64,000 nt of DNA from assembly GCF_012911865.1 (NCBI RefSeq), contig NZ_JAAXYH010000013.1, forward strand, positions 1 through 64,000, read 5' to 3'. Numbering within the stretch: the stretch's first letter is position 1; each line of letters opens with the position of its first letter. This DNA comes from Shewanella salipaludis. GTDB lineage: Bacteria; Pseudomonadota; Gammaproteobacteria; Enterobacterales; Shewanellaceae. The notes below the pieces were generated by a model. It did no database searches and was not told the origin of the DNA. It was given only the letters and a program-made list of their open reading frames with translations. Shown in pieces: positions 28,905 to 41,541 of this stretch. Made by a program: the position numbers and the translations under genes.

Positions 28905-29468
28905 TCAGTGTTTCTCATGGCCGCGATCCTGGCCCTTGCCTTTTCCTTTTCCCTGGTCCCCATGGCCTTTGCCGCGATTGCCCTTATCGTCACGGTATTT
29001 CTGCTTATGGCCCTGGCGATTGCCGTCCCCCCTATCCCGGTAACTGTGGTCGTCATCCTGGCGGTCCCGGTAGTCCCTGTAGTAATGCTTATCGCCGTGA
29101 CTATGGTGGCGTCTGTTTTCGTACTCTTGCCTATGTTTATGGTAATAGGGCACAAAGGTGTGGGTATACCAGCTGTCCCGGACGAACATGACCCGCTCAC
29201 CGCAGGCTCGGTAGTAGTGACAATATCTATGCCAGTCTCTGGCATGGTAGAGGGGCACCCGCAGGTAGATGACTGGGCGCGAGATCACCAGGGGTTCGAT
29301 CAGTATGGGGTGGCCATAGATGACCTCAGGTTGCGGAAAGTCGCCGATATCTATTTGGCCATAGAAGCCGGGTTGGCCGATGCTGATGGAGATGCCGACG
29401 TCGGCGGCGAGTGCCGGGAGAGTGACGTTGCTGAAGAGCAACATGGCTGAAAGCAATAAACCTTTCAT
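28905..29468 (-). CDS. secreted His/Arg/Gly-rich protein
   Basis: 187 residues from the ATG at 29468, preceded by GAAGGA; an upstream in-frame ATG at 29516 adds an unlikely N-terminus. Residues 1-22 are a signal peptide (ending PALAA). The mature part has an ordered segment to about 105 with YRACGERVMFVRDSWYTHTFVP, then a charged tail of RDYRDRQDDDHSYRDR-type repeats and GKGHGDQGKGKGKG. It resembles small periplasmic proteins of unknown function in Shewanella and relatives. The charged His-rich tail could bind metal or polyanions, which is speculation. Confidence 0.7.
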   Translation of the reverse strand: MKGLLLSAMLLFSNVTLPALAADVGISISIGQPGFYGQIDIGDFPQPEVIYGHPILIEPLVISRPVIYLRVPLYHARDWHRYCHYYRACGERVMFVRDSWYTHTFVPYYHKHRQEYENRRHHSHGDKHYYRDYRDRQDDDHSYRDRGDGNRQGHKQKYRDDKGNRGKGHGDQGKGKGKGQDRGHEKH

Positions 29469-29797
29469 GATGGATGTCCTTCGGTGCGTATCTTTTAATG
29501 AGCTGTAATGAGTCACTCAGGCCCAACATCAGGCTCAAAGAGCGCGGCTAATCTTGCTGCGCCGCCGCTTACGGCTCTGGCTGCAACTCTGGTTTCGGTG
29601 CTGGTTCCAACTCTGGTTTCAGTGCTGATTTCACCCGTGGTTGCAACCAGGCGCGTTCGACAGGTTCGGCTTGGGCCAAAGATAATACCTGTCTGTTAGT
29701 CAGTATAGTCCAGGGCGCAAACCCGACATAGCCGCGGTTTTACCCGGGAACTTAAGTGCCGGCACATGAAGCCGGCGCCATGGAACGCTGGAAAGCC
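29469..29797. other. 329-base gap with a short imperfect repeat
   Basis: Between two minus-strand genes. AACTCTGGTTTCGGTGCTGGTTCC and its near copy (29588-29630) form a 24-base tandem. Nothing else is supported. Confidence 0.45.
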
Positions 29798-30637
29798 TTA
29801 ATCTTTGCCGCCGTTTGCATCCAGAGGGAGTGGGTCGGCTGGGGGCGCGCCGGCGGAGTGCAGGCTGGCGCGCAGGGCGGCGATGCGCCGGCAAATTTGC
29901 CGGTAGTGGGAGCCTTGCCAGTAGATCTTGCGGCAGCGAGGACATTCCTTGTAAGTCTCGTAGCAACCAAAGGCCCCCGGCGGCACCCGCCCGCGGACCT
30001 CGGCCTTGTCTATGGCCTCCAAGACAGTATTGCATAGGGGGCAGCGGCTGAAGGGCGCCAGCTTATGCTCGAGTTGAAAGCGCTCTATGACTTCCTGGAT
30101 CTGGACCCTGACATCCGTGCTCCTCACCCAGTAGCCGTGGCTGACCGAATTATAATGCAGTATGCCCTTGTCTCTGGTTAGTATGATGCGCTGCTCCGCC
30201 AGTGAAAGCGCCACTATCTCCCTGTCGGCAAAGTCACTGCGATACAGGCTGTCGAAACCCAGGAGTCTCAGTTGGGTGGCCAGTTTCCCCAGGTTCACAT
30301 CCACTATGAATTTGCTGTTCCGCAGCGGCCTATGGCTGAGCCGGGTGATGGCGCTGATATCGAAACACTCGAACATGGGGTAGACACTGACATGTTCCTG
30401 CCCCTGTAGCCGGTAGTCGAAATCGACGGAGCGGCCATCGACCAAGAGCAGATCTATCTCGGCATGGGGTACCCCCAGGGCGGCGAGGGTATTCTTGATG
30501 CTGGGCCGTCCCTTGAATCCATAAGCAAAGCTGACCCTGCGCCTCGCCTGGGGTAAGAAATCGTTGAGTTCCTCATAGAAGCGAAAGAAGGAAGTGCGCA
30601 CCAAGGCCGCATGAGGATCCTTTGTACTTAAGCTCAT
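29798..30637 (-). CDS. Mut7-C ubiquitin/RNase domain protein
   Basis: 279 residues. The N-terminal ~80 residues match a Mut7-C ubiquitin-like fold (FYEELNDFLPQARRRVSFAYGF). The Mut7-C RNase domain from ~100 has FIVDVNLGKLATQLRLLGFDSLYRSDFADREIV, with the conserved Asp of the PIN-like nuclease and ILTRDKGIL. A zinc ribbon is formed by CPLCN and CPRC. Members are putative RNases related to the C-terminus of animal Mut-7, with no established bacterial role. It is monocistronic in this window. Confidence 0.85.
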   Translation of the reverse strand: MSLSTKDPHAALVRTSFFRFYEELNDFLPQARRRVSFAYGFKGRPSIKNTLAALGVPHAEIDLLLVDGRSVDFDYRLQGQEHVSVYPMFECFDISAITRLSHRPLRNSKFIVDVNLGKLATQLRLLGFDSLYRSDFADREIVALSLAEQRIILTRDKGILHYNSVSHGYWVRSTDVRVQIQEVIERFQLEHKLAPFSRCPLCNTVLEAIDKAEVRGRVPPGAFGCYETYKECPRCRKIYWQGSHYRQICRRIAALRASLHSAGAPPADPLPLDANGGKD

Positions 30638-30905
30638 AAGCGTATCCGGCTGAATCCATCACTATCAGCATAGCCCCGCCGCGATTGCGGGTAAAATCCG
30701 CAGGTTTGAGCCCATGGGTTCAGCGCTCTGGCAATACTCTCAGGCCAAGGATGGGAGCTGCGCACCACATGGGTCGCCGTAAACTCGCGTGCCCATGAGC
30801 TAAAGTCGTGTGTTGACGACGTTAAGTCATGCGAGCTTGACATTTGAGGGGCGATTGCTACTGTAAGTAAAGTTAACATGACTTAATGACAAATGGAGCG
30901 TACAT

Positions 30906-31328
30906 ATGAGCAAGTCAGAACAGAATGCAGAAGTTTGGCAAACCACCTTGAAGCGCAGCACCCTCAGCCTGGGCCTATGGTCGGGGAGTTGGTTGCTTTC
31001 AACTGCGCTGCTGGCCTTTGGGCCGAGGTTTCTCTGGCAGTTCGATACCTTGTATTCGCTCCTGGCACTCATGCTCAACCTGGGGGTGGGCGCCGTCATG
31101 ATCAGAGCCAACATCCGTCAGGTACAGGCGATGGATGAGCTGGCGCGCAAGATATTTTTAGATGCCGCCGCCATTACTTTGGGCGTAGGTTTGGTGTGCG
31201 CCTGCAGTTACGGCATCATGGAGGATATCAGGCTGATCAGTTTCGAACCCGACATCTCACACTTGATGATATTGATGGGCCTGACGTTTCTCGTCGGTGT
31301 GCTGGCGGGCAACAGGAGATACAGGTGA
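30906..31328 (+). CDS. four-helix inner-membrane protein paired with an HTH regulator
   Basis: 140 residues with four hydrophobic helices (SLGLWSGSWLLSTALLAFG, LYSLLALMLNLGVGAVMI, AAAITLGVGLVCACSYGIM, LMILMGLTFLVGVLAG) and charged linkers (QVQAMDELARKIFLDA). The stop overlaps the GTG of the downstream HTH gene (GTGA at 31325). This membrane-protein/small-HTH pairing is common in bacteria and suggests the membrane partner controls the regulator. The specific function is unknown. Confidence 0.65.
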   Translation: MSKSEQNAEVWQTTLKRSTLSLGLWSGSWLLSTALLAFGPRFLWQFDTLYSLLALMLNLGVGAVMIRANIRQVQAMDELARKIFLDAAAITLGVGLVCACSYGIMEDIRLISFEPDISHLMILMGLTFLVGVLAGNRRYR

Positions 31329-31555
31329 AAAATAGATTGAAAGTGTTGCGGGCGGAACGCGACTGGACTCAGGCACAATTGGCGCAGGCGTTGGGCGTTT
31401 CACGCCAGACGATCAATGCGATTGAAACCGGCAAGTTCGATCCCAGCCTGCCGCTGGCCTTCAAGGTGGCGCGTTTGTTTGGCTTGCCCATTGAGGCTAT
31501 TTTTCAGGATGAGCCGGCACAGGGGCAGTCATTGCAGCCTGCAGCCCAGCGATAG
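31325..31555 (+). CDS. small XRE-type helix-turn-helix regulator
   Basis: 76 residues, GTG start. LKVLRAERDWTQAQLAQALG and VSRQTINAIETGKFDPSLPLAF are the classic HTH_3 signature, followed by a short tail. It is coupled to the preceding membrane protein by a 4-nt overlap. It probably binds its own promoter; no operator is identified. Confidence 0.85.
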   Translation: MKNRLKVLRAERDWTQAQLAQALGVSRQTINAIETGKFDPSLPLAFKVARLFGLPIEAIFQDEPAQGQSLQPAAQR

Positions 31556-31645
31556 ACGGGGCAATCTCTGCTTGAAGCAGGAGAAAGGCTGGATTGAGTG
31601 CAGGAGGCCAATCTTCGTTTGGCATCCCCGGCAGGCACAAGTAAA

Positions 31646-31680
31646 ATTCCCATATGAAGCGTCTATTCCCATATGAAGCG
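31646..31680 (+). repeat. 19-bp tandem duplication
   Basis: ATTCCCATATGAAGCG occurs at 31646-31661 and 31665-31680. It gives a spurious upstream ATG for the M48 gene. Confidence 0.75.
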
Positions 31681-31716
31681 CCTATGGCTGGAATAGACCA
31701 AGGAGTCGCACAAAGG

Positions 31717-32526
31717 ATGAATTCCATGAAACCCCTATTGTTGAGTTTGCTGACCACGGCCCTGTTGAGTGGCTGCGTCACCACTGAGTCACCGACCGGC
31801 CGTGGTCAGACCCTGTTGTTTTCTGCCGAGCAGATGCAGCAAATGGGCGACAGCTCCTTCGCCGAGATGAAGCGGCAGCAGAAGCTGAGCAAGGACAAAC
31901 GCCAGACTGACTATGTGAACTGTGTCGCCCGGCGCATCACCTCTGTGTTACCGAACCAGGGCCAACCTTGGGAGGTGGTGCTGTTCGACTCGGAGCAGGT
32001 CAATGCCTTCGCCTTGCCAGGTGGCCACATAGGCGTCTACACGGGGCTGTTGAAAGTGGCCGAGGGTCCCGACCAACTGGCCACTGTGCTGGGACACGAA
32101 GTGGCCCACGTGTTGGCCAATCATGGCAACGAGCAGGTCTCGCGGGCGCAGCTGACCGGGGTCGGCATGCAGATTGCCGATGCGGCGCTGGGCGGTGTTG
32201 GCGTGGCCAACAAAGATCTCTATATGTCGGCCCTGGGGCTCGGGGCCCAGGTGGGCTTCATTCTGCCCTTCGGCAGGGCGCAGGAGAGTGAAGCCGATGC
32301 CATTGGCTTGGAGCTGATGGCCAAGGCGGGTTTCGATCCCGCGGCCAGTATCGCCCTGTGGCAGAACATGGATAAGGCGGGCGGCGGCCAGGGCGTCGAG
32401 TTGCTGTCGACCCATCCGTCCCATGGACATAGGATAGAAGAGCTGCAGAAACGCCAGGCTCAGGTGTTGCCTCTGTACCATGCCAGTCAGGCCGGGGTGA
32501 AAAATCGCTGCCAGCTGGGCAAATAA
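31717..32526 (+). CDS. M48-family metalloprotease, lipoprotein (YggG/LoiP-like)
   Basis: 269 residues from the ATG at 31717 (AAGGAG 11 bases upstream). A lipoprotein signal is visible (LLTTALLSGC), so the mature enzyme is anchored in a membrane facing the periplasm. The zinc motif is HEVAHVLANH and the third ligand Glu lies in ESEADAIGLELM. The substrate loop FALPGGHIGVYTGLL and the HPSHGHRIEEL C-terminus are family features. Such enzymes take part in envelope protein quality control. It stands alone before the fklB promoter region. Confidence 0.88.
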   Translation: MNSMKPLLLSLLTTALLSGCVTTESPTGRGQTLLFSAEQMQQMGDSSFAEMKRQQKLSKDKRQTDYVNCVARRITSVLPNQGQPWEVVLFDSEQVNAFALPGGHIGVYTGLLKVAEGPDQLATVLGHEVAHVLANHGNEQVSRAQLTGVGMQIADAALGGVGVANKDLYMSALGLGAQVGFILPFGRAQESEADAIGLELMAKAGFDPAASIALWQNMDKAGGGQGVELLSTHPSHGHRIEELQKRQAQVLPLYHASQAGVKNRCQLGK

Positions 32527-32651
32527 GCCCAGGCTTTGCCAGCATCTGCGGGCAAAATGTGTTATACTGGCGCGCGAAAATCCCCAGATACTAAATTTAA
32601 GCTACTTAAATTCACGGCTAAAATTCACTGATTACTGAGAGTAAATTAATT

Positions 32652-33269
32652 ATGTCTGACAAATTCAGCACTATGGAACAGCAAGCCAGCTACGGTGTGG
32701 GTCGTCAAATGGGCGAACAACTGGCGGCGAATCCTTTCGAGGGTGTCGATATCCCAGCGGTACAGGCCGGCCTTGCCGATGCATTCGCGGGTAAAGAAAG
32801 CGCTGTTTCCATGGAAGATCTGCAAGTGGCTTTCACTGAAATCAGTCGTCGCTTACAAGCGGCCCAAGAAGAAGCCGCCGCTGCCGCTTCTGCCGAAGGC
32901 GAAGCCTTCCTGGCCGAGAACGCCAAGCGTGATGGCGTGACAGTGACTGACTCGGGTCTGCAGTACGAAGTGCTGGTTCAAGGCGATGGCGAGAAGCCGA
33001 CCCATGAGTCGACGGTTCGCACTCACTATCACGGTACCTTCATCAACGGTGACGTCTTCGACAGCTCAGTGACTCGCGGTCAACCCGCAGAGTTCCCGGT
33101 TTCAGGTGTGATCGCCGGTTGGACCGAAGCCCTGCAGCTGATGCCGGTTGGCACTAAGCTGAAACTCTTCGTTCCACATCACTTAGCTTACGGTGAACGT
33201 GGCGCCGGTGCCTCGATTCCACCATACTCAACCTTAGTATTCGAAGTTGAGTTGTTGGATATCGTTTAA
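32652..33269 (+). CDS. fklB: FKBP-type peptidyl-prolyl isomerase
   Basis: 205 residues (E. coli FklB 206). The N-terminal dimerisation domain (TMEQQASYGVGRQMGEQL) is followed by the FKBP domain with VRTHYHGTFINGDVFDSS, FPVSGVIAGWTEALQLMPVG and LAYGERGAGASIPPYSTLVFEVELL. It catalyses proline cis-trans isomerisation in the cytoplasm or periplasm; no signal peptide is present. It is followed by a strong terminator and separates the accessory zone from dapB. Confidence 0.93.
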   Translation: MSDKFSTMEQQASYGVGRQMGEQLAANPFEGVDIPAVQAGLADAFAGKESAVSMEDLQVAFTEISRRLQAAQEEAAAAASAEGEAFLAENAKRDGVTVTDSGLQYEVLVQGDGEKPTHESTVRTHYHGTFINGDVFDSSVTRGQPAEFPVSGVIAGWTEALQLMPVGTKLKLFVPHHLAYGERGAGASIPPYSTLVFEVELLDIV

Positions 33270-33279
33270 TCGTATAAAT

Positions 33280-33306
33280 CGCCTAAGTTAACTTAGGCGT
33301 TTTTTT
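33280..33306 (+). terminator. terminator of fklB
   Basis: CGCCTAAG-TTAA-CTTAGGCG followed by seven T. Confidence 0.9.
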
Positions 33307-33326
33307 ACCTGCATCCAGAGGATTAG

Positions 33327-34151
<825 letters not shown>

Positions 34152-34156
34152 TTTTT

Positions 34157-34183
34157 AAAAACCACCCAGGGGTGGTTTTTTTT
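34157..34183 (+). terminator. terminator of dapB
   Basis: AAAACCACCC-AG-GGGTGGTTTTTTTT. Confidence 0.85.
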
Positions 34184-34364
34184 CGAATGGTATTTGCGAA
34201 CAGAGTTTTTTGGAAAAAACCGCCCGCCAAGGCGTAGACGGTTTCAGCTTTTTCCTATAAAATCGCTGGAATTTGTCAAAATTTCGTAAATTAGCGGAAA
34301 TTGGTATCTTAACATTATATAAAAACATTATATTTCAGTGGCTTGGCTCTTTTTGGAGGTCGCG

Positions 34365-35510
34365 TTGACAAAGTCTGCCTTACTCGTACTCGAAGATGGA
34401 ACCGTATTCTCTGGCACAGCAATTGGTGCCGATGGACTCTCTGTTGGTGAAGTGGTATTTAACACTTCGATGACAGGTTACCAGGAGATATTGACGGATC
34501 CTTCCTATTCACGCCAGATAGTAACACTTACATACCCTCATATAGGCAACACTGGTACCAATGATGAAGACACTGAATCCGCGGCGGTTCATGCCTGTGG
34601 TCTCATCATCCGCGATCTTCCGCTAATCGCAAGCAATTTCCGTAATACCCAGAGTCTCAGCGACTATCTCAAGGCCAACAAGGTTGTCGGCATAGCAGAT
34701 ATCGATACCCGCAAACTGACCCGTATCCTGAGGGAGAAGGGCGCCCAGGCCGGTTGTATCATGGTCGGCGATCTGGACGAAGCCAAAGCGCTGGCGGCGG
34801 CCAAGGCCTTCCCCGGCCTCAAGGGCATGGACCTGGCCAAGGAAGTCACCACAGATAAAGCCTACCCATGGCGCAGCGGCAGCTGGCGTTTGGTCGGCGG
34901 CCTGCCGGACGATACCCCGGCAGCCGACCTCAAGTTCAAGGTGGTGGCCTACGATTACGGCGTCAAGCGCAACATACTGCGGATGCTGGTCGACCGCGGC
35001 TGTGACGTGACTGTCGTGCCGGCGCAGACGCCGGCAAGCGAAGTGCTGGCGATGAATCCCGACGGGGTTTTCTTGTCCAACGGCCCGGGCGACCCTGAGC
35101 CATGTGATTACGCCATTGCGGCTATCCAGGAAATCTTGAAAACCGACATCCCGGTATTCGGCATCTGTCTGGGTCACCAGTTACTGGCATTGGCCAGCGG
35201 TGCCAAGACGCTGAAGATGAAGTTCGGTCACCATGGCGCCAACCACCCTGTGAGCAACCTGGAACAGGGCAATGTGATGATCACCAGCCAAAACCATGGT
35301 TTTGCCGCCGATGAGACCACACTGCCGGCCAACATCAGGGTGACCCACAAGTCGCTGTTCGACGGTTCGCTGCAAGGCATACACCTGACAGACAAGCCGG
35401 CCTTCAGCTTCCAGGGACACCCAGAGGCGAGTCCTGGACCCAATGATGCCGCGCCGCTGTTCGATCATTTTATCGAGCTCATCGAACACTATCGTCAGAC
35501 CGCCAAGTAG
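34365..35510 (+). CDS. carA: carbamoyl-phosphate synthase small subunit
   Basis: 381 residues from TTG at 34365. GGAGG lies five bases upstream, and [13 protein letters not shown] aligns with the E. coli start (E. coli 382 residues), so the upstream open codons from 34338 are not used. The glutaminase triad is visible: Cys in [15 protein letters not shown], His and Glu in [12 protein letters not shown]. It supplies ammonia to CarB for arginine and pyrimidine synthesis. The 180 bases upstream include a duplicated ACATTATAT just before the start region but no recognisable ArgR box. Confidence 0.96.
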   Translation: MTKSALLVLEDGTVFSGTAIGADGLSVGEVVFNTSMTGYQEILTDPSYSRQIVTLTYPHIGNTGTNDEDTESAAVHACGLIIRDLPLIASNFRNTQSLSDYLKANKVVGIADIDTRKLTRILREKGAQAGCIMVGDLDEAKALAAAKAFPGLKGMDLAKEVTTDKAYPWRSGSWRLVGGLPDDTPAADLKFKVVAYDYGVKRNILRMLVDRGCDVTVVPAQTPASEVLAMNPDGVFLSNGPGDPEPCDYAIAAIQEILKTDIPVFGICLGHQLLALASGAKTLKMKFGHHGANHPVSNLEQGNVMITSQNHGFAADETTLPANIRVTHKSLFDGSLQGIHLTDKPAFSFQGHPEASPGPNDAAPLFDHFIELIEHYRQTAK

Positions 35511-35538
35511 TCGTATTAACTGGGAGAAGATTTAAGCA

Positions 35539-38763
<3,225 letters not shown>

Positions 38764-38781
38764 GTTAGGCGTACAGTGAAA

Positions 38782-38808
38782 AAAGGCTGCAGTTATGCAG
38801 CCTTTTTG
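38782..38808 (+). terminator. terminator of carAB
   Basis: AAAGGCTGCA-GTTA-TGCAGCCTTT followed by TTG TTTTT. Confidence 0.88.
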
Positions 38809-38851
38809 TTTTTCAGCAGCGAAAACCCGCGATAACCACAACAGGAATTCC

Positions 38852-39523
38852 ATGCAGCCACAAACCGATCCCTTCATCGCCCCCAGGTGTGATGCCGACA
38901 TAGACGTCCTGTATCAGGATGCGCACTTGTTATTGATCAATAAGCCCAGCGGCTTGCTGAGCCTGTCGGGAAAGCATCCGGCCAATAAAGACTCGGTGCA
39001 TTACCGATTGGTGCGGGACTTTCCGGGCGCGACCTTGGTGCATAGGTTGGATTTTGGCACCTCGGGTATCATGCTGGTGGCGCTGAATAAGGCCATCAAC
39101 GGCGCCCTCACCAAACAGTTTCAGGACCGCAGCATAGACAAAAGTTATACGGCGCTGCTGCATGGCCACCTCAGTGCTGACAGCGGCCGCATCGAGCTGC
39201 CGATCGCCAAGGATGTGGAGCGCTTCCCGCTGCAGAAGATCTGTTTTGCCACGGGCAAGCCGGCGGTGAGCGAATATCGGGTGTTGGAACGCCTAACCGG
39301 CCCCAAGACGACCCGCGTCTGTTTCACGCCGGTTTCCGGCCGCACCCATCAGCTGCGCATCCACAGCCAGCAGATAGGTCATCCTATCCTGGGGTGCGAT
39401 CTTTATGCCTCGGATGAGGCCTTCAGCCTGGCCAAGCGGCTGATGCTGCATGCCACCTCGATTGGCTTCGAGCATCCGGTGACGGGGGAGCGCATCCTGG
39501 CTGAGAGCCCTTGTCCTTTCTAG
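38852..39523 (+). CDS. rluA: RluA-family pseudouridine synthase
   Basis: 223 residues from the ATG at 38852; an earlier ATG at 38795 lies inside the carAB terminator. The catalytic Asp is in LVHRLDFGTSGIM, with the family motifs INKPSGLLS and GRTHQLRIHSQQIGHPILG. Length and sequence are closest to E. coli RluA, which modifies 23S rRNA U746 and tRNA U32, but another member of the family cannot be excluded. CAGGA is the ribosome site. It converges with the DUF4405-like gene. Confidence 0.85.
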   Translation: MQPQTDPFIAPRCDADIDVLYQDAHLLLINKPSGLLSLSGKHPANKDSVHYRLVRDFPGATLVHRLDFGTSGIMLVALNKAINGALTKQFQDRSIDKSYTALLHGHLSADSGRIELPIAKDVERFPLQKICFATGKPAVSEYRVLERLTGPKTTRVCFTPVSGRTHQLRIHSQQIGHPILGCDLYASDEAFSLAKRLMLHATSIGFEHPVTGERILAESPCPF

Positions 39524-39546
39524 CAGGGCCGCCGCCGCGCACTTAG

Positions 39547-40029
39547 CTATCGGCCGTGCCTATGACGGTGATGGCGCCCATGCCCCTGGGCCAGGCGCAG
39601 CCGACGACCATGATAGTAATGCCAGAGAAAACCACAGAACAGGGTCAGGCCCAAGCCGCTGTGGAGCAGGCTGGCGAGGAGCTGACCCTGCTCGGATCCC
39701 AGGTAATACAGACCTATGCCGCTCAATGCCAACAGCAGCAGGCTGAAGGACATCAGCAGGCCGCTGTGGTGATTATTCCGCTTGCGCCAGCCGGCACGGA
39801 TATGGCTATGCCAGAGTGCGCCCAGCAGCATCAGCAGCAGCCAGCCGAAGAAGACATGCATGACGACGGCCGGCAGGCGCAAGCCTGGCGCCAGCTCGAC
39901 GCCCGGATCCCATTGCAGCTTGAACTCCAGCACCCAAGGCAACATGAAGAGCCCTGTGAGGGTGGCCGTCGCCGTGGCGGTGATGATCAGCCAAAAGAAC
40001 CAGTTCGGGTAGCCACTCAGTCGTCTCAT
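39547..40029 (-). CDS. four-helix putative cytochrome b-like membrane protein (DUF4405-like)
   Basis: 160 residues with four membrane helices. Histidines lie in helix 2 (H58, H74, H76) and around helix 4 (H123, H137, H140), spacing 14-16 residues, as in bis-haem b-type cytochromes. The C-terminus is a His/Arg-rich cytoplasmic tail. Its ATG overlaps the stop of apbE by 4 nt and it is last in the Fur-box operon. It probably passes electrons across the inner membrane to the flavinylated partner. The family match is by architecture. Confidence 0.65.
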   Translation of the reverse strand: MRRLSGYPNWFFWLIITATATATLTGLFMLPWVLEFKLQWDPGVELAPGLRLPAVVMHVFFGWLLLMLLGALWHSHIRAGWRKRNNHHSGLLMSFSLLLLALSGIGLYYLGSEQGQLLASLLHSGLGLTLFCGFLWHYYHGRRLRLAQGHGRHHRHRHGR

Positions 40030-40895
40030 AAAATTGTTCGTTCATCTTGGTTAAAGCCGAGGATTTTACCCCCTAAGGCGGCGATTCGGCCAGTGCAATC
40101 CGCATCCGTCAGGTAGCTTGCGACCTTGGTCAGGGCATCGGCCCGCCAGGCGAAACGGGCGGCCACGCTGACGATCCGCTCGGGAGCCTGCTCTGCACTA
40201 TGGGGGCAGGCGGCAGGCGCTGGCATTGCTGCCTCCCCCGTGGGGAGCAGCAGGGCGGGATAGTCAGGGTCCAGCGTCAATGACACCCTGGAGCTTGCCA
40301 GCGCCATCTTGTTGATCTGCAGCGCCCGGCTCATGCCCTGAGCGTTGCGTTGCTGCACCGCCAGGGAGGCACTGCCAAACACCTTGAGATCGCCACCGGC
40401 ATTGACCCAACCGCCGGCCAGGCCCGCCTTCTTCAACTCGGTCACGGCCACGTCGACGGCATACCCCTTGGCAATGCCGTCCAGGGTGACGGCGATTGGC
40501 CGCAGCAGCTTGGCGCTGCCATGCCCCAAGGCGATATCCTGCCATGTGCCCTGGGGCAGCACTGGGTGGGAGATATGCCCGGGCAAGGCGCGGCGGTGGA
40601 TCAGCTCGCCGCCGACGGTGCAGTTGAACCTGTTGTCACTGGCCTTGCCCATCGCCTTGGCGAGGCGCAACACCCTCAGGGCGTCCGGGCTCATGGGCTG
40701 CCACCGACCCGGGTTGGCGTTGAGGCGGGACAGCTCGCTGTCGCCGTCATGGAAACTCAGGCTGCGGCCTATGGCGGCGATGCGTGCGAACGCCGCGGCC
40801 ATGGCCAGATTGACCTCGGCATCATCCTGCGATGGCTTGGCTAGGGCGGCTATCTCGACCAAGGTGCCGAGCAGGGGGCGGGCGCGGCGGATCAA
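40026..40895 (-). CDS. apbE: ApbE-type FAD:protein FMN transferase
   Basis: 289 residues. The ApbE fold is shown by RARPLLGTLVEIAA (usual RxxMGT), VTLDGIAKGYAVDVAV, VNAGGDLKVFG and DALTKVASYL near the C-terminus. It moves FMN from FAD onto a Thr of partner proteins. Unusually it has no signal peptide or lipobox at its N-terminus, though its partner is exported; either a cytosolic form acts before export or the real start was lost. It overlaps both neighbours by 4 nt in one operon. Confidence 0.88.
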   Translation of the reverse strand: MIRRARPLLGTLVEIAALAKPSQDDAEVNLAMAAAFARIAAIGRSLSFHDGDSELSRLNANPGRWQPMSPDALRVLRLAKAMGKASDNRFNCTVGGELIHRRALPGHISHPVLPQGTWQDIALGHGSAKLLRPIAVTLDGIAKGYAVDVAVTELKKAGLAGGWVNAGGDLKVFGSASLAVQQRNAQGMSRALQINKMALASSRVSLTLDPDYPALLLPTGEAAMPAPAACPHSAEQAPERIVSVAARFAWRADALTKVASYLTDADCTGRIAALGGKILGFNQDERTIL

Positions 40896-41446
40896 GAGAT
40901 TGAGTCTTGTGCCAGAAAGAGTTTATGTATCGCCAGCAGGCGCTTAACCCCGTCGAGCAGATTACGACAGCTCAGGGTCGCACCGCTGATGTTGCTGACG
41001 TCATTATCCAGCTTGAAGGGATCCTTGAGGGTCTTGCCTTTGAACTGTTGCCGCCAGGCGGCATCACGCACCTGCCCACCATGGGTCTCACGGTAGCTGA
41101 GGATTTCCATGCTCAGCACTTCGCCTGCCGGGCTGATGCCTACGGCATAGGTGATGTATTCATGTTTGCCGACCACATCGTCGACGATAAACCAGCCGAG
41201 GAATTTCCCTTCCTGTTCGACCCGCCAGATGGGTTGCTTATCATGACGCTGGCGCACACCGGCGAGATCTTTAATCTGATCTTTGGCGTCACTGGTCAGC
41301 AGCTTGCCTTGATCGGTAAATTGGGCGCCGGCGGGGAAGATCAGGGCCTGTGCCTGGGGGATTGTCAGGTAGTCGGCGGCAAATGCCGGTGCCGTGACCA
41401 CGGCCATGGGCATGAACCAGAGGCTATTCCAATAGTGATGAGACAT
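40892..41446 (-). CDS. exported FMN-binding-domain protein (ApbE substrate)
   Basis: 184 residues with a signal peptide (1-24, ending FAADY). The FMN_bind domain is like that of NqrC/RnfG, with GKFLGWFIVDDVVGKHEYITYAVGI and the flavinylation motif SGATLS (154-159), in which T157 is the expected FMN attachment site. It overlaps apbE by 4 nt and so is its probable client. It would be a periplasmic one-electron carrier. Confidence 0.85.
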   Translation of the reverse strand: MSHHYWNSLWFMPMAVVTAPAFAADYLTIPQAQALIFPAGAQFTDQGKLLTSDAKDQIKDLAGVRQRHDKQPIWRVEQEGKFLGWFIVDDVVGKHEYITYAVGISPAGEVLSMEILSYRETHGGQVRDAAWRQQFKGKTLKDPFKLDNDVSNISGATLSCRNLLDGVKRLLAIHKLFLAQDSIS

Positions 41447-41484
41447 AGCTGTTCCTATCGAGTATAGGTTGGAATTAAAGGCAA

Positions 41485-41521
41485 ACGCCGGCTGAACTGA
41501 AACGAGTCAGTTAGCCGGCGT
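41485..41521 (-). terminator. intercistronic hairpin in the Fur-box operon
   Basis: ACGCCGGCTGAACTGA and TCAGTTAGCCGGCGT form a long stem between the outer-membrane gene and the FMN-binding gene. On the minus strand it is followed by TTTGCCTTT, so it may cause partial termination or protect the mRNA end. Confidence 0.55.
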
Positions 41522-41541
41522 CCCTGCGCAATTCAGGAAAG

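Noticed and set aside
34300-34364. ArgR or pyrimidine-responsive operator before carA
   Set aside because: The AT-rich duplicated ACATTATAT does not match the ArgR box, so no operator was called.
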